The notes under the pieces were generated by a model. The model saw nothing but the letters and a program-made list of their open reading frames with translations, was not told where the DNA came from and did not search any database. Positions 41,359 through 50,979 of a stretch of DNA of 64,000 nucleotides are shown here, piece after piece. The DNA comes from Actinoplanes siamensis (GTDB lineage Bacteria > Actinomycetota > Actinomycetes > Mycobacteriales > Micromonosporaceae), in the NCBI RefSeq assembly GCF_016862395.1, contig NZ_BOMW01000004.1, positions 89,808 through 153,807 of the forward strand. Reading direction: 5' to 3'. The number at the start of each line of letters is the position of its first letter. Position 1 is the first letter of the stretch. A program made the position numbers and the translations under genes.

Positions 41359-41399
41359 CGTCGGTCCTCACCGTTCTGCGAAGTTGGGAAGGAACCTCC

Positions 41400-44300
41400 G
41401 TGACTCCATACCTGCGCGGGCGGGTCACCGCGCTGACCGTGGCCGCCGCGGCGGCCACGCTGGCGCTCACGTCCTTGACGGTTCAACCGGCCTCGGCCGA
41501 ACCGACGCAGCACATATCCAACGGCGACTTCACGACGGGCACGACCGGCTGGTGGTCCACCGACAACGCGCCTCTTTCCGCCACCGGTGGGCAGCTCTGC
41601 GCCGAGGTTGCCGGCGGCACCACCAACGCCTGGGACGTCAGCCTCGGCCACAACGGCATCCCGCTGGTGAACGGCGCCGCCTACGAGCTGAGCTTCCGCG
41701 CCCACGCCAGCGTGCCGGTGACCGTCCGGGCAAACGTCCAGATCAACGAGGCGCCGTACACCACGGCGCTGTCCCGGGCGGTCGCGCTGACCACCGAGGC
41801 GCAGACCTTCGAGTACGCCTTCACCTCCAGCCTGGACTCGGCCAACGGCACACTGACGTTCCAGCTCGGCGGCAGCGCCGACCCGTTCAGCTTCTGCCTG
41901 GACGACGTCTCCCTGACCAGTGACGCCCCCACCCCGCCGGCCGGCCCGGAGCAGCTGGAGAACGGCGACTTCGCCGACGGCACCGCGGGCTGGTACTCCT
42001 ACGGCACCACGGCGACCGGGGTCGACGACGGACAGCTGTGCGCCACCGTGCCTGCCGGGCTGCCGAATCCGTGGGACGCCGGCATCGGGCAGAACAACGT
42101 CGCGTTGAAGGCCGGATCCTCGTACACGCTGTCGTTCGACGCCACGGCCACCCCGGGCGCCACCGTGCGGGCCGCGGTCCAGCTCGGCGCCGAGCCGTAC
42201 GCGTCATATCTGAGCCGCGACGTCGCGCTGACCTCCGCCCGGCAGCACCTGGAGTACACGTTCACCGCTGCCGAGGACACCACCGCGGGCCAGGTCGCCT
42301 TCCAGGCCGGCGGCGCGACCGCGGAGTACCGGCTGTGCCTGGACAACGTGTCGTTGATCGGCGGCGAGGCGGAGCCGCCGTACGTACCGGAAACCGGGCC
42401 CCGGGTCCGGGTCAACCAGGTGGGTTACCTGCCGGACGGACCGAAGAACGCGACTCTGGTCACCGAAGCCACCGAGGCGCTGGACTGGCAGCTCAAGAAC
42501 GCCGCCGGTGACGTGGCCCAGTCGGGCCGGACCAAGCCGCGCGGGGTGGACGCCGCGTCCGGCCAGAACGTCCACACCATCGACTTCTCCGCCTACACCA
42601 GAGCGGGGACCCGTTACACGCTCGTCGCCGACGGGCAGACCAGCCACCCGTTCGACATCTCCAGTACCCTCTACAAGCAGCTGCGGTCGGACGCCCTGCA
42701 GTTCTTCTACATCCAGCGCAGCGGCATCGCGATCGACGGCGACCTGGTCGGCGAGCAGTACGCGCGCCCGGCCGGCCACCTGGGCGTGGCCCCGAACAAG
42801 GGCGACACCGACGTGCCGTGCCGGGCCAACTCCTGCGACTACCGGCTGGACGTGCGCGGCGGCTGGTACGACGCCGGCGACCAGGGCAAGTACGTGGTCA
42901 ACGGCGGTATCGCCGTGCAGCAGCTGATGAGCAGCTTCGAACGCACCAAGACCGCGGCCACCGCCGCGCACGGTGCCGGGCTGGCGGACAGCACGCTGCG
43001 GGTGCCCGAGCGGGGCAACCAGGTTCCCGACATCCTCGACGAGGCCCGCTGGGAGCTCGAGTTCCTGATGCGCATGCAGGTGCCGGCCGGCAAACCGCTC
43101 GCCGGGATGGCCCACCACAAGATGCACGACGCCAACTGGACCGGCATTCCGATGCAGCCCCAGAACGACCCCGAGCAGCGCGAGCTGCAGCCGCCGTCGA
43201 CGGCGGCCACGCTGAACCTGGCGGCCACCGCGGCCCAGTGCGCGCGACTGTTCGCGCCGTACCACGCGGCGTTCTCGGCCAGGTGCCTCACCGCCGCCCG
43301 CACCGCGTACGCCGCGGCCAAGGCCAACCCGGCGAAGCCGGCGCAGGACCTGGGCGGCGGCGGTGGCGGGTACGGCGACGACGACGTCTCCGACGAGTTC
43401 TACTGGGCCGCCGCCGAGCTGTACCTGACCACCGGCGAGGCGGCGTTCCTGACCGACGTGACCGCGTCCAGGCACCACACGGGCGACGTCTTCGCCGCCA
43501 CCGGCTTCGGCTGGGGCAGCACCGCGGCGCTGGGCCGGCTCGACCTGGCCACGGTGCCCAGCGCACTGCCGGCCGCCGACCGGCAGCGGATCCGCCAGTC
43601 GGTGGTGACCGCCGCGGACACCTATCTCGCGACCCTCAACGCCCAGGCGTACGGGTTGCCGATGCCGGGCAGTGCGGGCAGCTACTTCTGGGGCGCCAAC
43701 AGCAACATCCTCAACAACGTCCAGGTGCTGGCGACCGCGTTCGACCTGACCGGCGCGGCGAAGTACCGCGACGGAGCGGTGCAGGGCGTCGACTACATCT
43801 TCGGCCGCAACGCGCTGAACCAGTCGTACGTCACCGGCTGGGGCGAGAAGGCGTCGCAGAACCAGCACACCCGGATCTACGCCCATCAGAAGGACGCCGC
43901 ACTGCCGCACCCGCCGGCCGGATCGCTGGCCGGGGGCGCGAACGCCGGGCTGGACGACCCGTACGCGAAGGATCTGCTCACCGGTTGCAAGCCGATGTTC
44001 TGCTACGTCGACGACATCGAGTCGTACGCGACCAACGAGATCGCCATCAACTGGAACTCCGCCCTGGCCTGGGTGGCGTCCTTCCTGGCCGATCAGGAAA
44101 AGGGTGAGCCGGCCCCGGCGGCGTCCTGCCGCGCCAGCTACACCAATTACGGCGACTGGGCGGACAAGACCGGGTTCACCGCGCAACTGGCGGTCACCAA
44201 CACCGGCACCACGACCATCGACGGCTGGGCGGTGCGCTTCGCCTTCCTCGGCGGCCAGCGCCTCCGCGAGGCGTGGTCGGCCGACGCGGCACAGTCCGGC

Positions 44301-44450
44301 GCCACGGTGACTGCCCGGGCCACCACCACGAACCAGCGCATCCGGCCCGGGGCAACGGTGTACTTCGGCTTCAACGCCACCACGCCGGGCGGACCGAACC
44401 CGGCTCCGGAGCTGATCACCCTCAACGGGGCGGCCTGCGAACGGTCCTGA
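41400..44450 (+). CDS. Secreted modular GH9 endoglucanase (CBM4/9-CBM4/9-Ig-GH9-CBM2)
   Basis: 1016 residues from a GTG at 41400 with GGAAGGAA upstream. Order: signal peptide (to about 33), two CBM4/9-like modules that resemble each other ([15 protein letters not shown] and [15 protein letters not shown]), a CelD-type Ig domain ([19 protein letters not shown]), the GH9 barrel with Asp 491 and Asp 494 ([13 protein letters not shown]) and the acid Glu 880 ([13 protein letters not shown]), then CBM2 (from about 912). It degrades cellulose or related beta-1,4-glucans. The CebR operator directly upstream implies cellobiose induction. Confidence 0.96.
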   Translation: MTPYLRGRVTALTVAAAAATLALTSLTVQPASAEPTQHISNGDFTTGTTGWWSTDNAPLSATGGQLCAEVAGGTTNAWDVSLGHNGIPLVNGAAYELSFRAHASVPVTVRANVQINEAPYTTALSRAVALTTEAQTFEYAFTSSLDSANGTLTFQLGGSADPFSFCLDDVSLTSDAPTPPAGPEQLENGDFADGTAGWYSYGTTATGVDDGQLCATVPAGLPNPWDAGIGQNNVALKAGSSYTLSFDATATPGATVRAAVQLGAEPYASYLSRDVALTSARQHLEYTFTAAEDTTAGQVAFQAGGATAEYRLCLDNVSLIGGEAEPPYVPETGPRVRVNQVGYLPDGPKNATLVTEATEALDWQLKNAAGDVAQSGRTKPRGVDAASGQNVHTIDFSAYTRAGTRYTLVADGQTSHPFDISSTLYKQLRSDALQFFYIQRSGIAIDGDLVGEQYARPAGHLGVAPNKGDTDVPCRANSCDYRLDVRGGWYDAGDQGKYVVNGGIAVQQLMSSFERTKTAATAAHGAGLADSTLRVPERGNQVPDILDEARWELEFLMRMQVPAGKPLAGMAHHKMHDANWTGIPMQPQNDPEQRELQPPSTAATLNLAATAAQCARLFAPYHAAFSARCLTAARTAYAAAKANPAKPAQDLGGGGGGYGDDDVSDEFYWAAAELYLTTGEAAFLTDVTASRHHTGDVFAATGFGWGSTAALGRLDLATVPSALPAADRQRIRQSVVTAADTYLATLNAQAYGLPMPGSAGSYFWGANSNILNNVQVLATAFDLTGAAKYRDGAVQGVDYIFGRNALNQSYVTGWGEKASQNQHTRIYAHQKDAALPHPPAGSLAGGANAGLDDPYAKDLLTGCKPMFCYVDDIESYATNEIAINWNSALAWVASFLADQEKGEPAPAASCRASYTNYGDWADKTGFTAQLAVTNTGTTTIDGWAVRFAFLGGQRLREAWSADAAQSGATVTARATTTNQRIRPGATVYFGFNATTPGGPNPAPELITLNGAACERS

Positions 44451-44469
44451 CGGCATCCGCTGTCGGCAT

Positions 44470-44505
44470 GGTGCCGACCCGGTTGCTCGCGAGCGGGTCG
44501 GCACC
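44470..44505 (+). terminator. Strong hairpin terminator after GH9
   Basis: GGTGCCGACCCG (44470-44481) pairs perfectly with CGGGTCGGCACC (44494-44505), and the loop itself contains the self-complementary GCTCGCGAGC. It starts 19 bases after the GH9 stop. Confidence 0.78.
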
Positions 44506-44629
44506 AGGGGCGGGTGCTGGAGAAAAAAGCTGCTCGATCCGACCGGATCCGGCCACCGGCACCGGCTGCGTGACACCCCGCTTGCACCACCTGGTCCGGC
44601 AAGCCACGGCAGCCGGCTTCCGCGAACCC

Positions 44630-45400
44630 TCATCCGGCTCCGCCGCGTCTGGACACCCGAAAGTCCTTCGCGACGATGCGCTGGTCGTGGACGCCGGCAG
44701 CCGCGGGTGAGCAGAGCCAGCGGATCGGCGGTCCCATGATCGTGGGGTCGAGCAGCCCGTCCACCGCGACCGGCACCATGCCGGTCGCCGTCGCGCCGCC
44801 GGGCAGCAGCAGGTTGACCGTGACGCCGGTGCCGGCCAGGTCGGCGGCCATGACGCGGCTCAGCGCCTCGGCTCCGGCGCGCGCCGGACCGTACGGGACG
44901 AAACCTTTCCGGACCATGGTCTCGTGGTTCATCGACACGTTGACGATCCGGCCGCCGCCTGCCTCCAGCATCCGCGGAACCACGGCGCGCGCGACGAGGA
45001 AGTAGCCGGTCAGGTCGGTCGCCACAAGATCACGGAAGCCGTCCGGGGAGACGTCCCAGAACGGCTGCGGCTCGGACATGAAGCGCGGATTGACCGTACG
45101 CATGCCGATGCCGGCGTTGTTGACCAGGACGTCCATCCCGCCCAGCTGGTCGTACGCCCGGGCCACCCCGCGCTCGACCGCGTGCTCGTCCCGGACGTCC
45201 ATGCCGATGCCGACCGCGCCGATCGTCGCCGCGGCGTCGTCCGCCCGCCCGGCGTCGCGGCCGGTGAGCGCCACGCGCGCCCCGGCGTCGACGAGGGCCG
45301 CGGCCATCGCGGCGCCGAGGCCGCTGGTGCCGCCGGTGATGAGCACGCGGACGCCGTCCGCCCGCAAGTCGCTGTCGCCGTCCGCCCGCAAGTCGCTCAT
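44630..45400 (-). CDS. Short-chain dehydrogenase/reductase
   Basis: 256 residues from an ATG at 45400 with no clear ribosome site. The Rossmann motif LITGGTSGLG, the NNAG motif (VLVNNAGIG) and a catalytic-region VNVSMNHETM are present. The active-site YxxxK reads YGPAR, with Arg in place of Lys, so activity may be altered. The N-terminus carries a duplicated octapeptide (SDLRADGD) from a 24-base repeat. It is divergent from the beta-lactamase-like gene. The substrate is not deducible. Confidence 0.87.
   Translation of the reverse strand: MSDLRADGDSDLRADGVRVLITGGTSGLGAAMAAALVDAGARVALTGRDAGRADDAAATIGAVGIGMDVRDEHAVERGVARAYDQLGGMDVLVNNAGIGMRTVNPRFMSEPQPFWDVSPDGFRDLVATDLTGYFLVARAVVPRMLEAGGGRIVNVSMNHETMVRKGFVPYGPARAGAEALSRVMAADLAGTGVTVNLLLPGGATATGMVPVAVDGLLDPTIMGPPIRWLCSPAAAGVHDQRIVAKDFRVSRRGGAG
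45352..45397 (-). repeat. In-frame 24-base duplication at the SDR N-terminus
   Basis: A 22-base sequence (CGCCGTCCGCCCGCAAGTCG plus CT) occurs at 45352-45373 and again at 45376-45397. It duplicates residues SDLRADGD without shifting the frame. Confidence 0.85.
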
Positions 45401-45469
45401 GAGCAAAGCGTAGGCCGGCGGCGAAGGGGGCGTGGCCGGAGGTTTGCGCCGGCTGGCCATGATGAGAGC

Positions 45470-46423
45470 ATGAGTGATCTTGCCGTGCTGGCCGACCGGA
45501 CCGTGGAGAAGCTCGCCCGGAAGCGGCCCGGTGTGGTGGTCGCGGCGATCACTCGGGAATCGGAGGCGGTCCGCGGCGCAGGCGGCCTCGACGGGGCCAC
45601 CCGGTTCGAGATCGGTTCGCTCACCAAGGTGTTCACCGCGCTCGCCCTGGCCCGCCTGGTGCGGTCCGGCGCACTGCGGTTGGATCAGCCGCTCGGCGAG
45701 CTGCTTCCGGTGCCCGCCGGCTGCCGGATCACGCTGCGGCAGCTCGCCACGCACACCTCCGGGCTGCCTCGGTTGCCGACCGGGATGCTCCTCGGCGCGC
45801 TGCTGCACCCCGGCAGGCCCGACCCGTACGCCGAATGCTCCGAGGAATTCGTGCTGCGGGCCTTGGCCCGCAGCCGTACGCGACCGGCCGGCCGCGTACG
45901 GTACTCCAACTTCGGCGCCGGACTGCTCGGGCTGGCGCTGACTCGCCACGCCGGCCTGGACTACTCCGGACTGATCACGGCTGAGCTGGGTTCGCCGTTG
46001 CGACTGACCGATACGGATACCTCCGGCCTGACCACGCCGGGGCACCGGGCCAATGGACGTCCGGCTGCGCCGTGGCACCTCAACGCGCTTGCCGGCGCGG
46101 GCGGTCTCCGGTCGACCGCCGGCGACCTGGTCCGGTTGGTGCGGGCGCACCTCGGGCCGTCCCCGCTGTCCGAGGCGATTCAGTTGGCGCTGTCCGTGCA
46201 GGAGCGGGCCAACCCGTTCTTGAGCGTGCACCTGGGTTGGATGTCGCGCCGTCTGACGGGTGGCCGCCGCCAGTACTTCCACAACGGCGGCACCGGCGGG
46301 TTCACCTCGTTCGCCGGATTCGACCCGGCGGCCGGAGTCGGCGTGGTGGCGCTCAGCTCGACCGCTCGGTCGGTCGACGGTCCCGCCGTCGAGCTGCTCA
46401 CCGAGCTGTCCGAGAGTGCCTGA
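45470..46423 (+). CDS. Serine hydrolase of the beta-lactamase class C/DD-peptidase family
   Basis: 317 residues from the ATG at 45470. Penicillin-recognising motifs are in order: SLTK (SxxK nucleophile) after TRFEIG, YSNFGAGLL (YxN) and FHNGGTGGFTSFAGF (HxG). There is no signal peptide, so a cytoplasmic esterase or peptidase is more likely than a secreted beta-lactamase. It shares a short upstream region of 69 bases with the divergent SDR gene. The substrate is unknown. Confidence 0.87.
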   Translation: MSDLAVLADRTVEKLARKRPGVVVAAITRESEAVRGAGGLDGATRFEIGSLTKVFTALALARLVRSGALRLDQPLGELLPVPAGCRITLRQLATHTSGLPRLPTGMLLGALLHPGRPDPYAECSEEFVLRALARSRTRPAGRVRYSNFGAGLLGLALTRHAGLDYSGLITAELGSPLRLTDTDTSGLTTPGHRANGRPAAPWHLNALAGAGGLRSTAGDLVRLVRAHLGPSPLSEAIQLALSVQERANPFLSVHLGWMSRRLTGGRRQYFHNGGTGGFTSFAGFDPAAGVGVVALSSTARSVDGPAVELLTELSESA

Positions 46424-46513
46424 CCGCGCTGCGATCGGCGCGGGCTCCGGATGCGGACCGTGGTTCTCCGGATTCTCGTACCGGTCCCGGTTTGACTCTC
46501 CCCTTGCAGGAGG

Positions 46514-47362
46514 ATGCAGGCTGTCCGGGTGGCACAGTTACTGACGGTCGGGGAGTTCTCCCGGCTGACCCACTTGACGGTCAAGGCATTGCGGCACTAT
46601 CACGAGGCCGGAGTCCTGGAGCCGGCGTCGGTCGACCCCTCGACGGGCTACCGCTACTACACGGCGGAGCAGGTCGATCTCGCCCAGCTGGTGCGCCGGC
46701 TGCGCGAGGTCCGGATGCCGGTCGCCGGCGTACGACAGGTGGTGTCGACGGCCGATCCCCTGGCCCGGGAATCGATGATCGCCGCCCACCTCGACGTCCT
46801 GCGACAGGAGTTGACGGCGACCGCGGCGGCTGTCGGGTCGTTGCGGGCGCTGCTGGCCGGCGGCGCCACTGATGAGCTGACCTTCCGGCAAGCCGGGGAA
46901 CAGCAGTGTCTGATGATCGACGGGCACGTCGATCAGGACAGCCTGACCGCGTGGTGCGCGATGGCGTACCCGTTGCTGTACGCCGTGGCGGGCCGGTGGG
47001 GTCTTGCGCCGAGCGGGCCGAGCGGGGCCCTGTACGCCTTCGAGTGGTTCCAGGTCGGGGGTCAGGTGACAGCGTTCCTGCCGGTCGCCGCGCCCGGGGC
47101 CGGCCAGCGCGGCTGGCGTGCGGACGGAGGCCAGGTGCGGTGGGGTGCGCTGCCCGCCCAACGGTTGGCGGTCGCCGTGCACGCCGGGCCGTGCGGCGAT
47201 CTGGACCGCACCTACGGTGCTCTGGGCCGTCAGGTGCTCGGACGCGGTATCGGGGCCCCCGGGCCCGTCCGCGAGCTCTACCTGGTCACATCCGCCGACA
47301 CCGACGACCCGGACCAGCTGCGGACCGAGGTGTGCTGGCCGGTCACCGGCCCACCGTCCTGA
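46514..47362 (+). CDS. MerR-family transcriptional regulator with effector domain
   Basis: 282 residues. The N-terminus is a MerR winged helix (LTVGEFSRLTHLTVKALRHY, YRYYTAEQVDLAQLVRRLRE), followed by a coiled dimer helix and a C-terminal region like the GyrI/BmrR drug-binding fold. BmrR-type proteins bind cationic drugs and activate efflux or stress genes. The ATG at 46514 directly abuts GGAGG, which is too close; a GTG at 46529 is the alternative, so the start is uncertain. The VOC gene follows after 50 bases and may be co-transcribed. Confidence 0.87.
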   Translation: MQAVRVAQLLTVGEFSRLTHLTVKALRHYHEAGVLEPASVDPSTGYRYYTAEQVDLAQLVRRLREVRMPVAGVRQVVSTADPLARESMIAAHLDVLRQELTATAAAVGSLRALLAGGATDELTFRQAGEQQCLMIDGHVDQDSLTAWCAMAYPLLYAVAGRWGLAPSGPSGALYAFEWFQVGGQVTAFLPVAAPGAGQRGWRADGGQVRWGALPAQRLAVAVHAGPCGDLDRTYGALGRQVLGRGIGAPGPVRELYLVTSADTDDPDQLRTEVCWPVTGPPS

Positions 47363-47412
47363 CCGTGCCCGCGTCGTACCCCACATCATCAATCTCGTGC
47401 AAGGAGTGCCCG

Positions 47413-47793
47413 ATGCCCCTGTCGATCGCACAGATCGTCGTTGACTGCGCTGACGCGCAGAAGCTCGCCGAATTCTGGGCGCAGGCCCTCGGCCGCCCGG
47501 TCGACCCGGATGCCAGCTCCGACTTCGCCACCATCGGTCACGGGGCGTCAGCCACCGGCAGCGCCCCGGCGCTGATGTTCATCAAGGTTCCCGAGCCCAA
47601 GCACGGCAAGAACCGGATGCACTTCGATCTGGCCGCCCGTCAGGTGCCGGACTGGCAGAGCGAGGTCGACCGGCTGCTCACGCTCGGCGCCACCCGGGTC
47701 GATGAGCATCAGGCCTTCGGCTGGCACTGGATCACCATGCGGGACCCGGAAGGCAACGAGTTCGACCTCGGCGCCGGCGCCGCGACCCCATGA
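47413..47793 (+). CDS. VOC/glyoxalase-like protein
   Basis: 126 residues; AAGGAG six bases before the ATG at 47413. The sequence IAQIVVDCADAQKLAEFWAQ and the closing HWITMRDPEGNEFDL are typical of the vicinal oxygen chelate (glyoxalase-like) fold. Such single-domain proteins bind antibiotics or act in small-molecule metabolism. Position after a BmrR-like MerR gene suggests a drug or toxin response. Its 3' end overlaps, on the other strand, the end of a truncated isomerase frame. Confidence 0.88.
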   Translation: MPLSIAQIVVDCADAQKLAEFWAQALGRPVDPDASSDFATIGHGASATGSAPALMFIKVPEPKHGKNRMHFDLAARQVPDWQSEVDRLLTLGATRVDEHQAFGWHWITMRDPEGNEFDLGAGAATP

Positions 47794-47831
47794 CCTCCCG
47801 ATCCCGCGCCGGCCGGAGCCCGGTGTGACTG

Positions 47832-48008
47832 CCCGGCCAGGTCGGCCGCGACCTGGGCGAACCTCTCGTCATCCGGATCGGACACGGCCACGCCACCGAT
47901 CGTGCGCAGCTCCAGCAACCGCCAGCCGAGCCGCCCGAGCACGGCGAGCCGGGTGCGCGGGTCACGGCCCGCCCCATCGCCGACGCCGCACAGCGGCAGG
48001 GCCGTCAC
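47832..48008 (-). pseudogene. Truncated sugar-phosphate isomerase/epimerase (TIM-barrel) gene, N-terminal remnant
   Basis: The reverse strand starts with a GTG at 48008 overlapping the oxidoreductase stop (GTGA), then reads ALPLCGVGDGAGRDPRTRLA, VLGRLGWRLLELRTIGGVAV and SDPDDERFAQVAADLAG. This is the first beta-alpha units of xylose-isomerase-like TIM barrels, which usually accompany Gfo/Idh/MocA enzymes. After about 59 codons the similarity ends abruptly and the frame runs out through the VOC gene to 47709. The rest of the barrel (over 200 residues) is missing, so a deletion has removed it. Confidence 0.6.
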
Positions 48009-49012
48009 GAGCCGGGGTTCCGGCGTGCGGCGCACCGTTTGGCGTCGGCGAGCAGGCGTACGACGTCGGCGTTCACGGCCAGGCGATCGGTGACCGTGGC
48101 CGACTCCTGACCGCCGGCCGTGGCGAAGTAACGGTAGGCGTCGGCGACGCACGCTCCGAGCGCATCGTCGAGGAAGACCGCGTGACCGCGGCGGCGTCCG
48201 TCATCGACGACGAGTTGCGCGTGGTGGTCCGCCTCGCTGCCGGGGTACCAGCCGGTGAGGGTGCCGCCGGTGAACCGGGCATGAACGCGGCGCTCGCGCA
48301 CCGGTGAGGTCAGATCGGAGTCGATCCGGGTTCGCACGCCGCCCCGATGGGCGACGGTGAGCCAGGCCGAGCCGAGCCGGGGCACGACCACGCCGCCCGC
48401 ACGCAGGTCACCCCAGGCGGCGTCGCACACCTGACCGCCGCCGGCCAGCCGGAGCGCGGCTCCGAGCGAGTGCGGAATCTCCACGTCGAACGCGGTCGGA
48501 TGCTGCTTGTCCCGCAGGCCACGATCGAAACGCGGCCTGCGCTGGCGGAAGGTGAGCGAGATCAGGCGGCCCAACATGCCGGAGGAAATGATCTTCTCGA
48601 TGCGGCTGGTGAGCGTGCTGCTCAGCCATTGGCTCATCGGTACGACCTGCAGGCGGTGAGCGCCGACGATCCGCAGCAGCGCCTCCAGGCCGGCCTCGTC
48701 GACCGCCAGCGGCTTCTCGATCACGAAGCGCCGGAATCCGCAGGCGGCGAGAGCGGCCAGCACGGTGGCACGGCCCCGCGGCGGCATGCACACGTGCGTG
48801 ACAGTCGTCGCCGGATCGAGGCGGGTGGCGGCTTCCGCCGGCGACGCCACGACTGTCACGCCGGCCGTCTCGGCCCTCGACCCGACTGCCGGATCCCAGC
48901 CCAGCACGGGGCGCATCGGATCGCGCAGCTCCGGCGGCAACCGGCGCAACGCCGGCAGGTGCAGGCCGGCCCCGGAACGGCCGAGTCCGACGATCAGGGA
49001 ACCGCTCACCAC
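48005..49012 (-). CDS. Gfo/Idh/MocA-family oxidoreductase
   Basis: 335 residues from tandem GTG codons at 49012/49009. The Rossmann start LIVGLGRSGAGLHLPALRR and the family motif VIEKPLAV (EKP) are clear; TAFDVEIPHSLGAALRL sits in the second domain near the usual catalytic His. These enzymes oxidise or reduce sugars and inositols with NAD(P). The partner gene immediately downstream, a sugar isomerase, is truncated, so the pathway may be broken. Confidence 0.88.
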   Translation of the reverse strand: MVSGSLIVGLGRSGAGLHLPALRRLPPELRDPMRPVLGWDPAVGSRAETAGVTVVASPAEAATRLDPATTVTHVCMPPRGRATVLAALAACGFRRFVIEKPLAVDEAGLEALLRIVGAHRLQVVPMSQWLSSTLTSRIEKIISSGMLGRLISLTFRQRRPRFDRGLRDKQHPTAFDVEIPHSLGAALRLAGGGQVCDAAWGDLRAGGVVVPRLGSAWLTVAHRGGVRTRIDSDLTSPVRERRVHARFTGGTLTGWYPGSEADHHAQLVVDDGRRRGHAVFLDDALGACVADAYRYFATAGGQESATVTDRLAVNADVVRLLADAKRCAARRNPGS

Positions 49013-49105
49013 AGACTCGGTCGCGCTACTTCGCGATTACTCACAGCCACAATCTTGTCGACAACAGCCCCGAAAAATGGATTCGACACGCTAATAGGAC
49101 ACAAT

Positions 49106-49421
49106 ATGACGCATCTTGACATCGCAGCGGTCACTCCGCAGACGTACCAGGCCATGTGCGCCTTCACCGCGGCAGCCGGACAAGGTCCCGATCCCGCCCT
49201 CGCCGCGCTGGCGAAGGTGGGGTCTCCCGGCCTTCGGCGAGCGCGAGCCGCAGGCGCTCGCTCTCGCCGAGGCGGTCACCCTGGCGGTCTCGGATCCACC
49301 CAAGCCCGAGGCGGCGCCGCGGGCGGCATGCTCCATCTTCGAGCCCGGCGAGCTGGCTCAGCCGCTGTGGATGATCACCGCCGTGGGCGGCGTGCGCGCG
49401 TCCGTACACCCGCACCTCGGT
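49106..49421 (+). pseudogene. Decayed carboxymuconolactone decarboxylase-family (AhpD-like) gene
   Basis: After AGGA and an ATG at 49106 the sequence reads MTHLDIAAVTPQTYQAMCAF and DPALAALAKV, the start of CMD-family proteins. The central segment with the redox CxxC is missing. In another frame follow AFGEREPQALALAEAVTLAV and then FEPGELAQPLWMITAVGG, which are the middle and C-terminal helices of the same family. The order is right, but frame changes and deletions make the gene non-functional. Confidence 0.6.
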
Positions 49422-49614
49422 CAGACCCGCGTCACGAGCCGCTCGACCGTGCCGTCGTCCCAGAGCCGTTCGCCCAGAGCCAGTCGTTCGCCCTCGTCCG
49501 GGAACGAGGAAGCGAAGACATAGCCAGGATTTCTAATGCCATAAGTCATAGTATGTCCAGATATCATGGCACAGGTCCCATCCGTGGGTGCCTGGGAGAA
49601 AGGACGTCACCGCC

Positions 49615-49977
49615 ATGCTGTTGCACCGACTCGCCGCGCCTCTCGCGACCGGACTGCTCCTCGCCGCAACCGCCGCGCCGGCCCGAGCGGCCGACCCGCG
49701 GCGCACCGCCGGGCCCGCCAAAGGGCAGATCGTCGTCTTCGCCACCGAACTGCAGACGGCCACGGTCTTCACCGACCCGCAAGGCTGCCAGCGGCTACCG
49801 CCGGGCGCGCATGTCGTCGTCAACCTGACAAACGTCTTCGCCAGGCTCTACGCCGACCCGTACTGCAAGGTGCCGGCGGTGCCGTTCGTGACGGTCAAGC
49901 CGGGATACGGCAGTCACGTGTCGGCCGTCGGCAGCCTGAAGACGGAACTCATGACGACGAGCGTGGATCCCGGGTGA
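49615..49977 (+). CDS. Small secreted protein of unknown function
   Basis: 120 residues. AAAGGA precedes the ATG at 49615 by ten bases. A signal peptide is clear (LLHRLAAPLATGLLLAATAAPARAADP, cleavage after about residue 25). The mature part (about 95 residues) has two Cys, in PQGCQRLPPG and ADPYCKVPAV, likely a disulfide, and a beta-rich pattern. I do not recognise a family. It stands alone. Confidence 0.7.
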   Translation: MLLHRLAAPLATGLLLAATAAPARAADPRRTAGPAKGQIVVFATELQTATVFTDPQGCQRLPPGAHVVVNLTNVFARLYADPYCKVPAVPFVTVKPGYGSHVSAVGSLKTELMTTSVDPG

Positions 49978-50313
49978 CCCGATGTTGTGAGGGTTGGTTG
50001 CAGGCCGTGGTGAGGCGGCCATAAAAGGCGAGGTCACTGTCGGCTCCGCTGGAAAACTGACCACGTGGTTCCGGGTGAGGGTCTTTCGGGGACCGCTGAT
50101 GCCCTCGACCACGCCGACGGTCACCCCGGTCCACGGGGACCGGAGTCCAGACGCTGCGCGACGCCGTCCAGGTTGTCGAGCGGACCGCTCGGTGGCGCTC
50201 CTCGGGCGGGCGAAGTGGACGCCTCGCGCGCGCCGGTCAACCCCTTAGCGCATTGGCTCCTTGCGTCCTCTCCTCGAAATTGCCGAGGGTGGGGTGGCCG
50301 CTCGGCAGCTATG
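49978..50313. other. Intergenic region without supported gene
   Basis: About 335 bases between the secreted protein and the universal stress gene end. Open frames here are short and lack motifs. A hairpin-forming GGTCACCCCGG-type stretch occurs near 50120, but I cannot assign it. Confidence 0.4.
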
Positions 50314-50856
50314 TCATGTCTCTTCCTCCTTTCCTCGGGTGTGGTTCCATGGCGCCTCGTCGCCCCGGCCGAAATCGGAGTCGAACGGCGCCTGTCCGGT
50401 GCCACGTACCACCACGACCGGGCAGTGCGCGTGCTGCACGCACTGCTGGCTGACCGAGCCGATCAGGGCGCCGGCGAACGAGCCGAGCCCGCGGCAGCCG
50501 AGCACCAGCAGGGCGGCGTGTGCCGACGCGTCGATCAGCACCTGCGCGGGGTGGCCCGGCAGGATGCTCTCGGCGACCTTGAGATCCGGCTGGCCCTCGC
50601 CGAGCACATCACGCACCGCGACGGACATCATCTTTCCGGCGGTTTCGGCCGGATTCTCCTCGGAGGGCACCACGGGCGCCCAGCCGTGGTAGGCCGGAAG
50701 ATCCCATGCGGCGATCACGTGCAGGCGGGACCCGGTGAGTCGGGCCTGGCCGGCCGCCCAGCTCAGCGCCTGCCGGGCCGGCACCGAGCCGTCCATGCCG
50801 ACGACGATGTCACCGTCGCGTACCTCGGAGCCGTTGATCTCCTCGATCCCAGGCAT
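50314..50856 (-). CDS. Universal stress protein (UspA family)
   Basis: 180 residues from the ATG at 50856 (GGGAGG upstream). The Usp fold is recognised by IVVGMDGSVPARQALSWAAG at the N-terminus and the ATP-binding loop GCRGLGSFAGALIGSVSQQC (G-2x-G-9x-G-S) near the end. A polar tail of about 25 residues follows the usual end (VVVVRG). ATP-binding Usp proteins are tied to dormancy and hypoxia in actinobacteria. It is divergent from a truncated Usp gene. Confidence 0.92.
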   Translation of the reverse strand: MPGIEEINGSEVRDGDIVVGMDGSVPARQALSWAAGQARLTGSRLHVIAAWDLPAYHGWAPVVPSEENPAETAGKMMSVAVRDVLGEGQPDLKVAESILPGHPAQVLIDASAHAALLVLGCRGLGSFAGALIGSVSQQCVQHAHCPVVVVRGTGQAPFDSDFGRGDEAPWNHTRGKEEET

Positions 50857-50979
50857 CACACACCTCCCGTGACGCTTCCAGCATGCGCCGGACAGGCGTC
50901 GTCGGTCAGGGCCGTTCGGCCCTGCTGACCTTCCCTCTGGGCACGCGACGATCGATGCAGGCGACGTGAGGGAGGAACC

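Larger units (their letters stand above)
40832..41399. promoter_or_regulatory. Divergent control region between esterase and GH9 genes
   Basis: 568 bases without a gene. It contains a 20-base ATACGTAT-centred palindrome (40911-40930), two further ATACGT elements (41022-41030 and 41052-41059), AT-rich patches such as gttatttctctgattg, and a CebR-type operator (41341-41358) next to GH9. Both genes are therefore likely under regulated promoters here. Confidence 0.55.

Noticed and set aside
42204..44633. An 809-codon minus-strand frame opposite GH9
   Set aside because: No domains and exact antisense of the GH9 catalytic region.
47113..47793. A longer VOC protein starting inside the MerR gene
   Set aside because: AAGGAG and the conserved N-terminus place the start at 47413; the upstream codons are a shifted frame of the MerR gene.
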